Shown: positions 41,413 through 49,871 of the stretch, piece by piece
How the letters are laid out: every line of letters begins with the position of its first letter
Position numbering within the stretch: the first letter of the stretch is position 1
Translations under genes and position numbers: made by a program
The notes under the pieces: generated by a model
Database searches by the model: none
What the model was told of the DNA's origin: nothing
The model's input: the letters and a program-made list of their open reading frames with translations, nothing else
Origin: DATFTE01 sp963802575
Lineage (GTDB): Bacteria > Acidobacteriota > Terriglobia > Terriglobales > Acidobacteriaceae
NCBI GenBank assembly: GCA_963802575.1
Contig: CAWDJF010000006.1
Span: 248,001-312,000, forward strand
Direction of reading: 5' to 3'
Length of the DNA: 64,000 nucleotides

Positions 41413-42936
41413 TCAACGGTCGTACAGAACTGTTAGAGCCAGTAATTTTTCACGAATTTCCTTCGTGAGGCTATCCCTCTTATAGCGCCACCTCCAGTTT
41501 CCGCTCACAGTACCCGGCAAATTCATTCGGGCTTCGTTCCCCAGGCCCAGGACGTCCTGCAACGGAACCATGGCTGTATTCGCCACGGAGGCCAGGACGG
41601 TGCGAACGAATATCCAATTGACCTCCTCATTTTGAAATCCCAGGTAGGCGCGAGTGAAATCGTGTTCTTCGCGAATCTCGTGTTCGGTTCGAGTGCTCTC
41701 GCCCACTCCCGCGCTTCTCCACCATCCCAGCGTAGTGTCGTTGTCGTGTCCGCCTGTGTACGCGACCAGATCACGAGAATAATTGTGCGGACGGAAGCTC
41801 GGGCCTTGAGGATCTGTTCCGAAGGCAAACTGCAGAAGGCTCATTCCCGGGAAACCAAAGCTCTTGCGAAGCGCTTCCACCGGTGGAGTAATTACACCCA
41901 GATTTTCGGCAACAAATGGCAGCTCTTTCAATTCAGCTTGCAGCACTCGAAAAAACTCCGCGCCGGGGCCTTTGACCCACTTTCCTTCAGCGGCAGTGGC
42001 AGCCCCAGCCGGAACCTCCCAGTAGGCTTCGAAACCGCGAAAGTGATCCAGCCTCACGAGATCAAACATTTCAAGCGATGCTCGGCAGCGTTCAATCCAC
42101 CAACGGTGGCCGGAAGACGCAGAAACATCCCACCGATAAAGAGGATTGCCCCACAACTGACCTGTCGCGCTGAAATAATCGGGCGGGACGCCGGCAACGG
42201 CAATGGGCCGCCCTCGCTCATCCAGGCGAAACAACTCCGGATGCGCCCACACATCTGCGCTGTCGTGAGCGACATAGATCGGAATGTCGCCCATGATGCT
42301 AATGCCATGGCGACCACAGAGACTCCTCACCTTTTCCCATTGCCGAAAGAATTCGAACTGGACAAACCTGTGAAAATCCAACTCGCCCTGCAATCGGGTC
42401 CGCGATTCCTGCAGAGCGGCAGGGTCCCGTTGTCGTACCTTCGGGTCCCAATCGACCCAAGCCACGTTATTGTGGACTTTCTTAATCGCCATGAAGAGCG
42501 CATAGTCCTCCAACCACTCCTTGGCCGTTTGGCAAAAGGAATCGAAATCGCGGCGGTCTGCCTCAGCTCGATCTGCAAAGAAAGCCGAGGCAGCTTTGTG
42601 TAGGAGTCCCTGTTTGAAGGAGATGACTCGATCGTACGCAACGTGGTCGTCTGGAAAATCCGGCGCATTGGCCAAGTCCAGGGCCGACAGCAGCCCCTGC
42701 TCGCGAAGGGCTCCTAGATTTATGAACAGCGGGTTTCCGGCGAATGCCGAAAAGCATTGATAAGGTGAATCGCCGTATCCGGTGGGATTTAGCGGTAAGA
42801 CCTGCCAGATTTTCTGCCCTGATGCGGCCAGGAATTCGACGAATTCGTGAGCGGAGTCTCCAAGATCGCCTATGCCGTGGACGCCAGGCAAAGACGTGAC
42901 ATGAAGAAGGATTCCACTGCGCCGGGGAAAGATCAC
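41413..42936 (-). CDS. malQ: 4-alpha-glucanotransferase (amylomaltase), copy 1
   Basis: This 507-residue GH77 enzyme transfers glucan segments between maltodextrins. Nucleophile Asp: LVRLDHFRGFEAYWEVP. Acid/base Glu: PFVAENLGVITP. Stabiliser Asp: YTGGHDNDTTLGWW. N-terminus FPRRSGILLHVTSLPGVHGI and LPLNPTGYGDSPYQCFSAFA are typical. It is the downstream member of a tandem pair with 43019-44548, separated by 82 bases. It ends convergently with the channel-like gene 30 bases away. Confidence 0.93.
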   Translation of the reverse strand: MIFPRRSGILLHVTSLPGVHGIGDLGDSAHEFVEFLAASGQKIWQVLPLNPTGYGDSPYQCFSAFAGNPLFINLGALREQGLLSALDLANAPDFPDDHVAYDRVISFKQGLLHKAASAFFADRAEADRRDFDSFCQTAKEWLEDYALFMAIKKVHNNVAWVDWDPKVRQRDPAALQESRTRLQGELDFHRFVQFEFFRQWEKVRSLCGRHGISIMGDIPIYVAHDSADVWAHPELFRLDERGRPIAVAGVPPDYFSATGQLWGNPLYRWDVSASSGHRWWIERCRASLEMFDLVRLDHFRGFEAYWEVPAGAATAAEGKWVKGPGAEFFRVLQAELKELPFVAENLGVITPPVEALRKSFGFPGMSLLQFAFGTDPQGPSFRPHNYSRDLVAYTGGHDNDTTLGWWRSAGVGESTRTEHEIREEHDFTRAYLGFQNEEVNWIFVRTVLASVANTAMVPLQDVLGLGNEARMNLPGTVSGNWRWRYKRDSLTKEIREKLLALTVLYDR

Positions 42937-42996
42937 CCGATTAACGTAATGCTTCCGATGCAGCCACGCAATAGATAGAAGTCGGTATCAAAGCGC

Positions 42997-43022
42997 GTGG
43001 GCGTGCGAGACGCTGGCGCTAC
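42997..43022. repeat. GTGG...GCGCTAC hairpin repeat at the malQ copy 2 stop
   Basis: GTGGGCGTGCGAGACGCTGG, CGCTAC ends on the CTA (stop TAG) of the upstream malQ at 43019-43021. It aligns with 21904-21928. Confidence 0.55.
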
Positions 43023-44548
43023 GCTGCGAAGTCTTGTGACGGTGGCACCGGCAGCGGTTGCGGCACGCGGTCGGTGATTTCGGCCAGGCGGGCGAGGCGC
43101 TCGCCCATCGCGAGCGTCAATGCTCCCGGCCGCAGGCGCCAGAGAAAGTTTCCGTCGGGAATGCTGGGTTTGTTGAGCCGGGCCTCTGTACCTAACCCGA
43201 GAATATCTTGTACAGGGACGACCGCCAAGTCTGCCACCGAGGCCTGCGCCATCCGGATGAAGGCCCAATTCACCCCGTCGGGACACGGTCCGACATAGGC
43301 CTCTACCGCGCTGCGCTCGTGCTCGGGCGCGTCGGCCCACCATCCCAGCGTCGTGTTGTTGTCATGCGTGCCGGTGTAGATGACGCGATCGCGGGTGAGG
43401 CGGTGCGGTAAGTAAATATGAGCTCCAGGATCGCTGAAACCGAATTGCAGGACGGCGAGTCCGGGAATATTGTGGCGCTCGCGTAGGGCGTGCACCTCGG
43501 GCGTGATGTAGCCCAGATCTTCGGCGAAGAAGGGCAGGCCGCCGAGCGCATCGCGCAGGCGATCGAAGAGTTCGTCTTTCGGGCCATCGACCCAGCGCCC
43601 GTTGATCGCCGTAGGCTCGTTCGCGGGAATCTCCCAGAACTGCTCAAAGCCGCGAAAGTGATCGAGGCGGATGTAATCGCAGGTGTGCGCGGCCCAGCGC
43701 AGCCGCTGTATCCACCATTGGTAGCCTTGCGCGCGCATGGCGTCCCAGTTGTAGAGCGGATTGCCCCAACGCTGTCCAGTGGCGCTGAAGGCGTCAGGAG
43801 GCACGCCGGAGACGACATCGGGATTGAGATCGTCGCGTAGACGAAACAGGTCGCGATGGGCCCAGACGTCCGCGCTATCGTAAGCGACGAAGATCGCGAT
43901 GTCGCCCACGACGCGGATTGACTTCTGTGCGCACGAGAAACGCAGAGCGTGCCATTGCTCCTCAAAGAAAAACTGTACGGCTTCGCGCACGGCGATTTCG
44001 TCAGCCAGTTCAGTTTGTGCCTGCTCGAGAGCTTTGGTCTCGCGGCGCGCCAATTCGTTCGGCCATTCGTTCCACGGCTTTTGCTGGTAGCGTTCGCGCA
44101 GAGCATCGAAAAGCGCGAAGTCGTGCAGCCACCAATTATTTTCGGCGCAGAAGCTTTCAAAGCGATTACGCGGAGTGCCCGAGGCCCTAGTCAGGAAATT
44201 CTGCGCAGCCTCGGCGAGCAAAGGAGTCTTGTAGGCGTGGACCGCGCCATACTCAACGCAATCGGATTCCGCGTTGGTCGCGGTCAGACGTCCCGCGTCT
44301 AGCCAACCGCGCTCTGCCAGACGTTCGAGACTTACGAAAAGAGGGTTCCCAGCGAAAGCGGAAATCGAAGAGTAAGGAGAATTTCCAATCGAAGGCGGGC
44401 CGAGCGGGAGAACCTGCCACAAACCTTGCTTGGCAGAGGCCAGGAAATCAACAAACTCGTAGGCCGCCGGACCAAAGTCGCCGATGCCTCCGCGCGACGG
44501 CAGAGAACTGGGATGCAGCAGAATTCCAGTGGCGCGGGGAAATGGCAT
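43019..44548 (-). CDS. malQ: 4-alpha-glucanotransferase (amylomaltase), copy 2
   Basis: This 509-residue GH77 paralogue begins FPRATGILLHPSSLPSRGGI. Nucleophile Asp: YIRLDHFRGFEQFWEIP. Acid/base Glu: PFFAEDLGYITP. Stabiliser Asp: YTGTHDNNTTLGWW. The two copies are clearly diverged (by eye well under identity), so the duplication is old. The first gene of the pair, it starts 28 bases after the foldase gene's stop. The repeat family at 21904 overlaps its last bases. Together the two may differ in chain-length preference. Confidence 0.93.
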   Translation of the reverse strand: MPFPRATGILLHPSSLPSRGGIGDFGPAAYEFVDFLASAKQGLWQVLPLGPPSIGNSPYSSISAFAGNPLFVSLERLAERGWLDAGRLTATNAESDCVEYGAVHAYKTPLLAEAAQNFLTRASGTPRNRFESFCAENNWWLHDFALFDALRERYQQKPWNEWPNELARRETKALEQAQTELADEIAVREAVQFFFEEQWHALRFSCAQKSIRVVGDIAIFVAYDSADVWAHRDLFRLRDDLNPDVVSGVPPDAFSATGQRWGNPLYNWDAMRAQGYQWWIQRLRWAAHTCDYIRLDHFRGFEQFWEIPANEPTAINGRWVDGPKDELFDRLRDALGGLPFFAEDLGYITPEVHALRERHNIPGLAVLQFGFSDPGAHIYLPHRLTRDRVIYTGTHDNNTTLGWWADAPEHERSAVEAYVGPCPDGVNWAFIRMAQASVADLAVVPVQDILGLGTEARLNKPSIPDGNFLWRLRPGALTLAMGERLARLAEITDRVPQPLPVPPSQDFAA

Positions 44549-44576
44549 GCCTGCTCAACTCTAAACTCACCAGCCG

Positions 44577-46571
44577 CTATTCGCCCTCGTCGCCTCCGGG
44601 TGCGCCGCGGGTGAGCTGCTTCATCTCATCCTGATTGATTTTGATCTTCCCCGATTTCTCCATCTGATCTTTGAGATTGCCCACGAAGAGCGCAAACAGA
44701 TCATCCTGCTTTTTCTGCAGCAGCGAGTCACGAATCTGGTCTCGCTTGGCGGCGAAATCCTGATCGGTGGGCTCCTGTTCGTCAGTCACCGCGAGGACGA
44801 CGCCGGTATTGCCGTTGTCGATCGGACCGCTGATATCGCCCGGCTTCATGGTAAATGCGACCGATCCGCCACCCGTCATCGAACCGATGTCAGGCACCTG
44901 ACCGTCGGGCATCACCAGATCGCTGGTCTTCATCGTGGCGCCCAGTTCCTTGGCGGCCTTCTTCAGGTCGTGCGACGCCTTGGCGCGATCGGAGAGCTCC
45001 TGCGTCTTCTGCGTGAGCAAAGTGGCAACGCGCTGGTTCTTGAATTCGGTTTCCACGCGGCTACGAATGTCGTCGAAAGTTGGCGTTTGCGGAGGTTTGA
45101 CCGCCTCGACTTCGTAGATAGCGTATCCCTGTGGCAACTGCACCAGGTCCGCCGGAGCCTTCTCTTTCGCGCTGAACACAGCGTCCATGAATGGTTGCGA
45201 AGCACCGATCCCGGGAAGAGCGTCCTTGCGCGCGATGAAATCGGCGTTCACAACCTGCAAGCCCTTCGACGCGGCAGCCTTGTCGAGGCCGCCGCTGCGA
45301 GCCGCATTCACCAACGTGTTGGCCTGGTTCTCGGCGGCGCGCGCAGCCTTCTGTTGCTTCAGGATCGGCTCGATATCGCCCTTCACTTCAGCGAGCGTCT
45401 TGGCGTGGGCATCTTGCTTGTCGTCGACATGAAGGATGACAAACGCATAACCGGCGTTAATCACGTCACTGGTGCCGCCCTTGGGCAGCGAGAACGCGGC
45501 CTTCTCGACGTCTGGAACCGGGAAGCCGCCACGCTTGACCCATCCTACGGAACCGCCGTCCTTGGCACTGGGATCTTCAGAATACTTCTTGGCGAGATCC
45601 TCGAACTTGCCCCCGGCCTTGAGTTGCTTGAGAACGTCGTCGGCCTTCTGACGGGCAGTGTCCAATCCTTTGGGATCGACCTTGCCGTCAGGGCCCGGCA
45701 GCGGAGTCTTGATTAGAACCTGGCGAATGTTCACCTGTTCGGGAACGCGGAACTCGTCGCGGTGCTGATCGTAGTAGCTTTGAATCTCGGAATCGGAGAC
45801 CTGCGCCTCCGACGCCAGCCTGGCGTTCTCGACCAGCACGTAGCTGATTTTGCGCTTCTCGGGGATCGAGTTCGCGTAGGTCGCTTTGTTCTGCTCGTAG
45901 AAAGCCTTTAACTCGGTTTCGTTGGGACTGATGGACTTGAGCAGATCGTCCTTCTTGAGGACGGCGTAGTCGAACTTCACCTTGGTGTTACGCTTTTGGA
46001 ATTCCTGACGGATTTCGGCGTCGGTGACGGTCGCTCCGCCAGCGATCAGGCCGCGCAACTTGTCGAACAGGATCTGATCTTTTACGCCCTCTTCGAACTG
46101 GGGAACCGTCAGATTCGCTTGCTGCAGCCGCTCTTCGTAGGCATCCTGGCCAACGAAATTGCCGTTGGGGAAAAAAGTAGCGGCATAGCGGCCGTGCTGC
46201 AATTCGTCGCGCAACTCTTCGTCGGTGGCGCGCAATCCCATGCGCTGCGCTTCGCTCAGCACCGCTTTCTGCATGATCAATTGCTGCACCGCCTGGCTGG
46301 CGAAGTAAGGAAGCAACTGCGAGGCCATGGCGCTGCCTCGCGGAAATTGCTGCTGCAGCATTTGTTTGGCCTGGCGCTCGACCTCGATGCGGGTAACGTC
46401 TTCGCTGCCGACCTTGGCTACGACGCCAACGCCGGGGCCGCCGCCGAAGCTGAGTCCGTTGCCGAGCCCGCCGGGGATCAGCGTGATCACCATGGCCCCG
46501 CAAAACACCAGAAGAATGGTGCTGAGAATGATCTTCTTCACCGGGCCAGGGGTCTGCAAAAATCGAATCAT
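44577..46571 (-). CDS. PpiD/SurA-type peptidyl-prolyl isomerase foldase
   Basis: This is a 664-residue envelope chaperone. An N-terminal TM anchor (VKKIILSTILLVFCGAMVIT, about residues 11-33) precedes a SurA-N-like helical region (QAVQQLIMQKAVLSEAQRMG). A parvulin-type PPIase domain lies at about 283-395 (VNIRQVLIKTPLPGPDGKVD, DPSAKDGGSVGWVKRGGFPV, INAGYAFVILHVDD). A second, degenerate parvulin-like region follows. Length and order fit PpiD, which helps outer-membrane proteins leave the Sec translocon. ATG at 46571 follows GGAG. Confidence 0.9.
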   Translation of the reverse strand: MIRFLQTPGPVKKIILSTILLVFCGAMVITLIPGGLGNGLSFGGGPGVGVVAKVGSEDVTRIEVERQAKQMLQQQFPRGSAMASQLLPYFASQAVQQLIMQKAVLSEAQRMGLRATDEELRDELQHGRYAATFFPNGNFVGQDAYEERLQQANLTVPQFEEGVKDQILFDKLRGLIAGGATVTDAEIRQEFQKRNTKVKFDYAVLKKDDLLKSISPNETELKAFYEQNKATYANSIPEKRKISYVLVENARLASEAQVSDSEIQSYYDQHRDEFRVPEQVNIRQVLIKTPLPGPDGKVDPKGLDTARQKADDVLKQLKAGGKFEDLAKKYSEDPSAKDGGSVGWVKRGGFPVPDVEKAAFSLPKGGTSDVINAGYAFVILHVDDKQDAHAKTLAEVKGDIEPILKQQKAARAAENQANTLVNAARSGGLDKAAASKGLQVVNADFIARKDALPGIGASQPFMDAVFSAKEKAPADLVQLPQGYAIYEVEAVKPPQTPTFDDIRSRVETEFKNQRVATLLTQKTQELSDRAKASHDLKKAAKELGATMKTSDLVMPDGQVPDIGSMTGGGSVAFTMKPGDISGPIDNGNTGVVLAVTDEQEPTDQDFAAKRDQIRDSLLQKKQDDLFALFVGNLKDQMEKSGKIKINQDEMKQLTRGAPGGDEGE

Positions 46572-46667
46572 GTTCTTATCGCTCCAGAGTTAACAGGCAG
46601 AATCCATCATTATAAACTAGCCGGTCAGACCCGGTCGCTCGACGGGTCGGTCCGAGCAGGCTTATGC

Positions 46668-46695
46668 TTGTGCGTTGCACGAATTCGCGTACAAT
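46668..46695 (+). promoter_or_regulatory. sigma70-like promoter upstream of GH2 gene
   Basis: TTGTGC (46668-46673), 16 bases, then TACAAT (46690-46695) lie about 45 bases before the GH2 start. The divergent spacer (46572-46739) should also hold the foldase promoter. This is pattern recognition only. Confidence 0.4.
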
Positions 46696-46739
46696 CGGCC
46701 ATTGAATCGTTTCTCTAAATCCATTTCAGGTCCTTCCGA

Positions 46740-49391
46740 ATGAAAAAGATCGGCCTCGCGGGTCTCTGCCTTCTGCTAGGTTCGTGCTTTCTAAACGCGC
46801 AGGAAAACCATGCCGCGATTGCATTGCGCGAGGGATGGGCTTTGCAGTCCTCGGCAAAGGTCGATCAGTCGGGGGAAGAGATCTCGACCTCGAAGTATCA
46901 GCCGAAAGACTGGTACGCAGTGAGCGTTCCGACGACCGTAGCCGCGGCGCTCGTTAAGGCGAAGGTTTATCCCGACCCGATGTACGGCATGAACCTGCGT
47001 TCCCTGCCGGGGGTGAGCTATCCCATTGGAGGGAATTTCTCGAACTTTCCGATGCAGCCCGACAGTCCCTTCGCGGTGCCGTGGTGGTACCGCAAGGAGT
47101 TCACGCTGCCCGCCGACTTCGCGGGAAAAACTGTCTGGTTGAAATTTAAAGGCCTCAACTATCGCGCCAACATCTGGCTGAATGGTAAAGCCGTCGCCCG
47201 CGAAGAAGATGTCGCTGGAGCGTGGCGGACTTACGAGTTTGACATCACGGCGGCGGCGCAACCGGGCAAGGCCAACGTGCTGGCGGTGGAAGTGTGGGCC
47301 CCGACGGAGACCGATCTCGCCATCACTTTCGTCGATTGGAATCCGGCTCCTCCCGATAAGAACATGGGGTTGTGGCGCGGCGTGGAGGTCACGACGAGCG
47401 GGCCGGTCGCGGTGCGTTATCCCACGGTGGTTTCGAAAGTCGATTCGCCAGCCAATGATCAGGCTCATCTGACGGTTTCAACGGTGGTCAAGAATACGGC
47501 GAACCATGCGGTGAAAGGCACGTTGAAAGGTCGGATCGAGAAGATCGAGTTTTCGCAGGAGGTCGACCTCGGGCCGGGCGAGTCGAAGGACATCACATTC
47601 GATCCGGCAAAGTTTCCGCAGTTGAATGTGCCCAATCCACGCTTGTGGTGGCCGGCGCAGATGGGCAAACCCGAACTGCATGAACTGAGTTTGCAGTTCG
47701 AGATCGACGGCGCGGTTTCGGATCGCAGCCAGAGTGCGTTTGGCATTCGCGAAATCAATTCGGAACTGACTGCAACCGACCGCCGTGTCATTACCGTCAA
47801 TGGAAAAAAGATTTTGATTCGCGGCGGTGGGTGGTCTCCCGACATGATGCTGCGCGAAAGCTCGCAACGCGTCGAAGACGAACTCAATTACGTGCAAGAC
47901 ATGGGGCTGAACACGGTCCGTCTCGAAGGCAAGCTCGAGACCCAGGAATTTTTTGACCTTGCCGACCGCAAAGGAATCCTGTTGATCGCCGGATGGTGCT
48001 GCTGCGATCACTGGGAGCATTGGGGCAGGTGGAAGCCGCAGGATTTCGAAATCGCCAAGGCTTCCCTGCGCGATCAGATGTACCGCCTGCGCAGCCATCC
48101 CAGCCTGGTGATGTGGATGAATGGCAGCGATAATCCACCGCCGCCTGATGTTGAGCAGATGTATCTCGACATTGAGAAGCAGATGCTGTGGCCGAATCCC
48201 GTGGTGTCGTCGGCAACCGCGAAAACTGCCGCGGTTACAGGCGACAGTGGCGTAAAGATGACCGGACCCTACGAATATGTCGCTCCTTCCTACTGGCTCA
48301 AAGACGTTCCCAGCGACAAGCACGATTGCAATCCCGGCGGATGCGGCGGCGCTTACGGATTCAACTCCGAGACCAGTCCCGGCCCGGCGGTTCCTCCGAT
48401 TGAAAGCATTCGCGCCATGATCCCCAAGGAACACCAGTGGCCGATCGACGAGGTCTGGAATTTTCATGCGGGCGGCGGCGTATTCAAAGACGTTCATGTC
48501 TTCACTGAAGCTCTGAATGCGCGTTACGGAACGGCAACGAGTGTGGAAGACTACGCCTTCAAGTCGCAGCTTCAGGGATACGAAGGCATTCGCGCGATGT
48601 ACGAGGCCTACAGCCGCAATAAATACACCTCGACCGGCGTGGTCCAATGGATGTTGAACAACGCCTGGCCTTCGATGATCTGGCACCTCTATGACTATTA
48701 TTTGCGGCCCGGCGGAACGTATTTCGGCGCGAAGAAGGCGATGGAACCTCTGCATCCGATTTATGGTTACGACGACCATTCTGTTTGGCTGGTGAGCAGC
48801 CAATACGAAGATGCAAAGGGATTGAAGCTGACTGCGAAGGTGCTCAATCTCGACATGACAGAGAAGTTCTCGAAAGAAGTCGATGTCGATGCGGCGGCCG
48901 ATAGTACAAACAAAATTTTGTCGCTGCCGGATATCTCAGACCTGAGCGCCACATATTTTCTGGTGCTGCGTCTGCAGGACGCGAGCGGCAAACAAGTGGG
49001 ATCGAATTTCTACTGGCTCTCCTCAAAGCCCGAGACGCTCGATTGGGACAAATCAAACTGGTGGACGACGCCCACGGCTTCTTACGCGGATTACACCGCG
49101 TTATCGCAGCTGCCCAAAGTGAAGTTGAATGTGACGAGCAGAAGTGAAAGTAAAGGCGCCGAAGAGATCACGCACGTGACGCTGGAGAATCCCAGCAAGA
49201 GCCTGGCATTCTTCGTTCGGCTAAAGGTAAATAAGGCCGGCGGAGAAGAGATTCTGCCGGTTCTTTGGCAGGACAACTACGTTTCCTTATTGCCGGGCGA
49301 GAAGCGCGAGATCACCGCGACCTACCGCGCGGCGGAGTTAGGGGCGGCGGCGAAGCCAGTGGTGGAACTGAGCGGTTGGAATGTAAAGTGA
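46740..49391 (+). CDS. GH2 exo-beta-D-glucosaminidase-like glycosidase (CsxA type)
   Basis: This 883-residue secreted glycosidase begins with a signal peptide (MKKIGLAGLCLLLGSCFLNA). It has the sugar-binding domain VPWWYRKEFTLPADFAGKTV ... GLNYRANIWLNGKAVAREED, Ig-like domains and a TIM barrel. Instead of the usual NE acid/base, it has MWMNGSDNPPPPD, with Asp464. The nucleophile Glu544 lies in YGFNSETSPGPAVPP. These features match exo-beta-glucosaminidases that trim chitosan, rather than beta-galactosidase or beta-mannosidase. Substrate is inferred. The small membrane gene follows after 4 bases. Confidence 0.82.
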   Translation: MKKIGLAGLCLLLGSCFLNAQENHAAIALREGWALQSSAKVDQSGEEISTSKYQPKDWYAVSVPTTVAAALVKAKVYPDPMYGMNLRSLPGVSYPIGGNFSNFPMQPDSPFAVPWWYRKEFTLPADFAGKTVWLKFKGLNYRANIWLNGKAVAREEDVAGAWRTYEFDITAAAQPGKANVLAVEVWAPTETDLAITFVDWNPAPPDKNMGLWRGVEVTTSGPVAVRYPTVVSKVDSPANDQAHLTVSTVVKNTANHAVKGTLKGRIEKIEFSQEVDLGPGESKDITFDPAKFPQLNVPNPRLWWPAQMGKPELHELSLQFEIDGAVSDRSQSAFGIREINSELTATDRRVITVNGKKILIRGGGWSPDMMLRESSQRVEDELNYVQDMGLNTVRLEGKLETQEFFDLADRKGILLIAGWCCCDHWEHWGRWKPQDFEIAKASLRDQMYRLRSHPSLVMWMNGSDNPPPPDVEQMYLDIEKQMLWPNPVVSSATAKTAAVTGDSGVKMTGPYEYVAPSYWLKDVPSDKHDCNPGGCGGAYGFNSETSPGPAVPPIESIRAMIPKEHQWPIDEVWNFHAGGGVFKDVHVFTEALNARYGTATSVEDYAFKSQLQGYEGIRAMYEAYSRNKYTSTGVVQWMLNNAWPSMIWHLYDYYLRPGGTYFGAKKAMEPLHPIYGYDDHSVWLVSSQYEDAKGLKLTAKVLNLDMTEKFSKEVDVDAAADSTNKILSLPDISDLSATYFLVLRLQDASGKQVGSNFYWLSSKPETLDWDKSNWWTTPTASYADYTALSQLPKVKLNVTSRSESKGAEEITHVTLENPSKSLAFFVRLKVNKAGGEEILPVLWQDNYVSLLPGEKREITATYRAAELGAAAKPVVELSGWNVK

Positions 49392-49395
49392 GTAG

Positions 49396-49812
49396 ATGAA
49401 GGTGCCCGCGAAGTCTGCCTGGTTGCAGCTCATAAGTTGTTTCTCGTGCAGCATCGTGCTGTGGGTCCGTCTGGATTCGATCGGCGCCTCAGAATTCAGG
49501 GGCGGCAGTCTCACTGGGCCGCTGTTCGAGATGGCGGATATCGCCGGTTTTATTTTCCTAGTGGCGCTACTGTTGACGTTCTTGAATCCTCGATTTGGCG
49601 GCGTCCTGGCAATTGCCTCATGTCTTCTGATCCTGCCCTTTTATTTTTATTTCGTAGCGCCGGCCCTGTTCCGTCGCTTGTTTCCTGGGGAATACTCGGT
49701 CCCCCTCCAAACGAATTTCATCTGGGATTCGTGGGCTATCGCTGGCATCGCGATCGCGGCGTTTACCGTGATGGTCTGCATCTCCACCTTACGCAGACGA
49801 ACGGAAGCCTGA
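49396..49812 (+). CDS. small membrane protein, unknown
   Basis: This 138-residue protein has about four hydrophobic segments (SAWLQLISCFSCSIVLWVRL, MADIAGFIFLVALLLTFLNP, GGVLAIASCLLILPFYFYFV and WAIAGIAIAAFTVMVCISTL) and an Arg-rich C-terminus. It follows the GH2 gene by 4 bases and so may be co-transcribed. I recognise no family. Confidence 0.6.
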   Translation: MKVPAKSAWLQLISCFSCSIVLWVRLDSIGASEFRGGSLTGPLFEMADIAGFIFLVALLLTFLNPRFGGVLAIASCLLILPFYFYFVAPALFRRLFPGEYSVPLQTNFIWDSWAIAGIAIAAFTVMVCISTLRRRTEA

Positions 49813-49871
49813 TTCAATCTCAGAATAAAGACGCAACTTTCGGTGTCTTTCGCGAGTGGATGTACGCAGTT

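Noticed and set aside
47478..48803. 441-codon open frame antisense to the GH2 gene
   Set aside because: Reverse-frame shadow without motifs.
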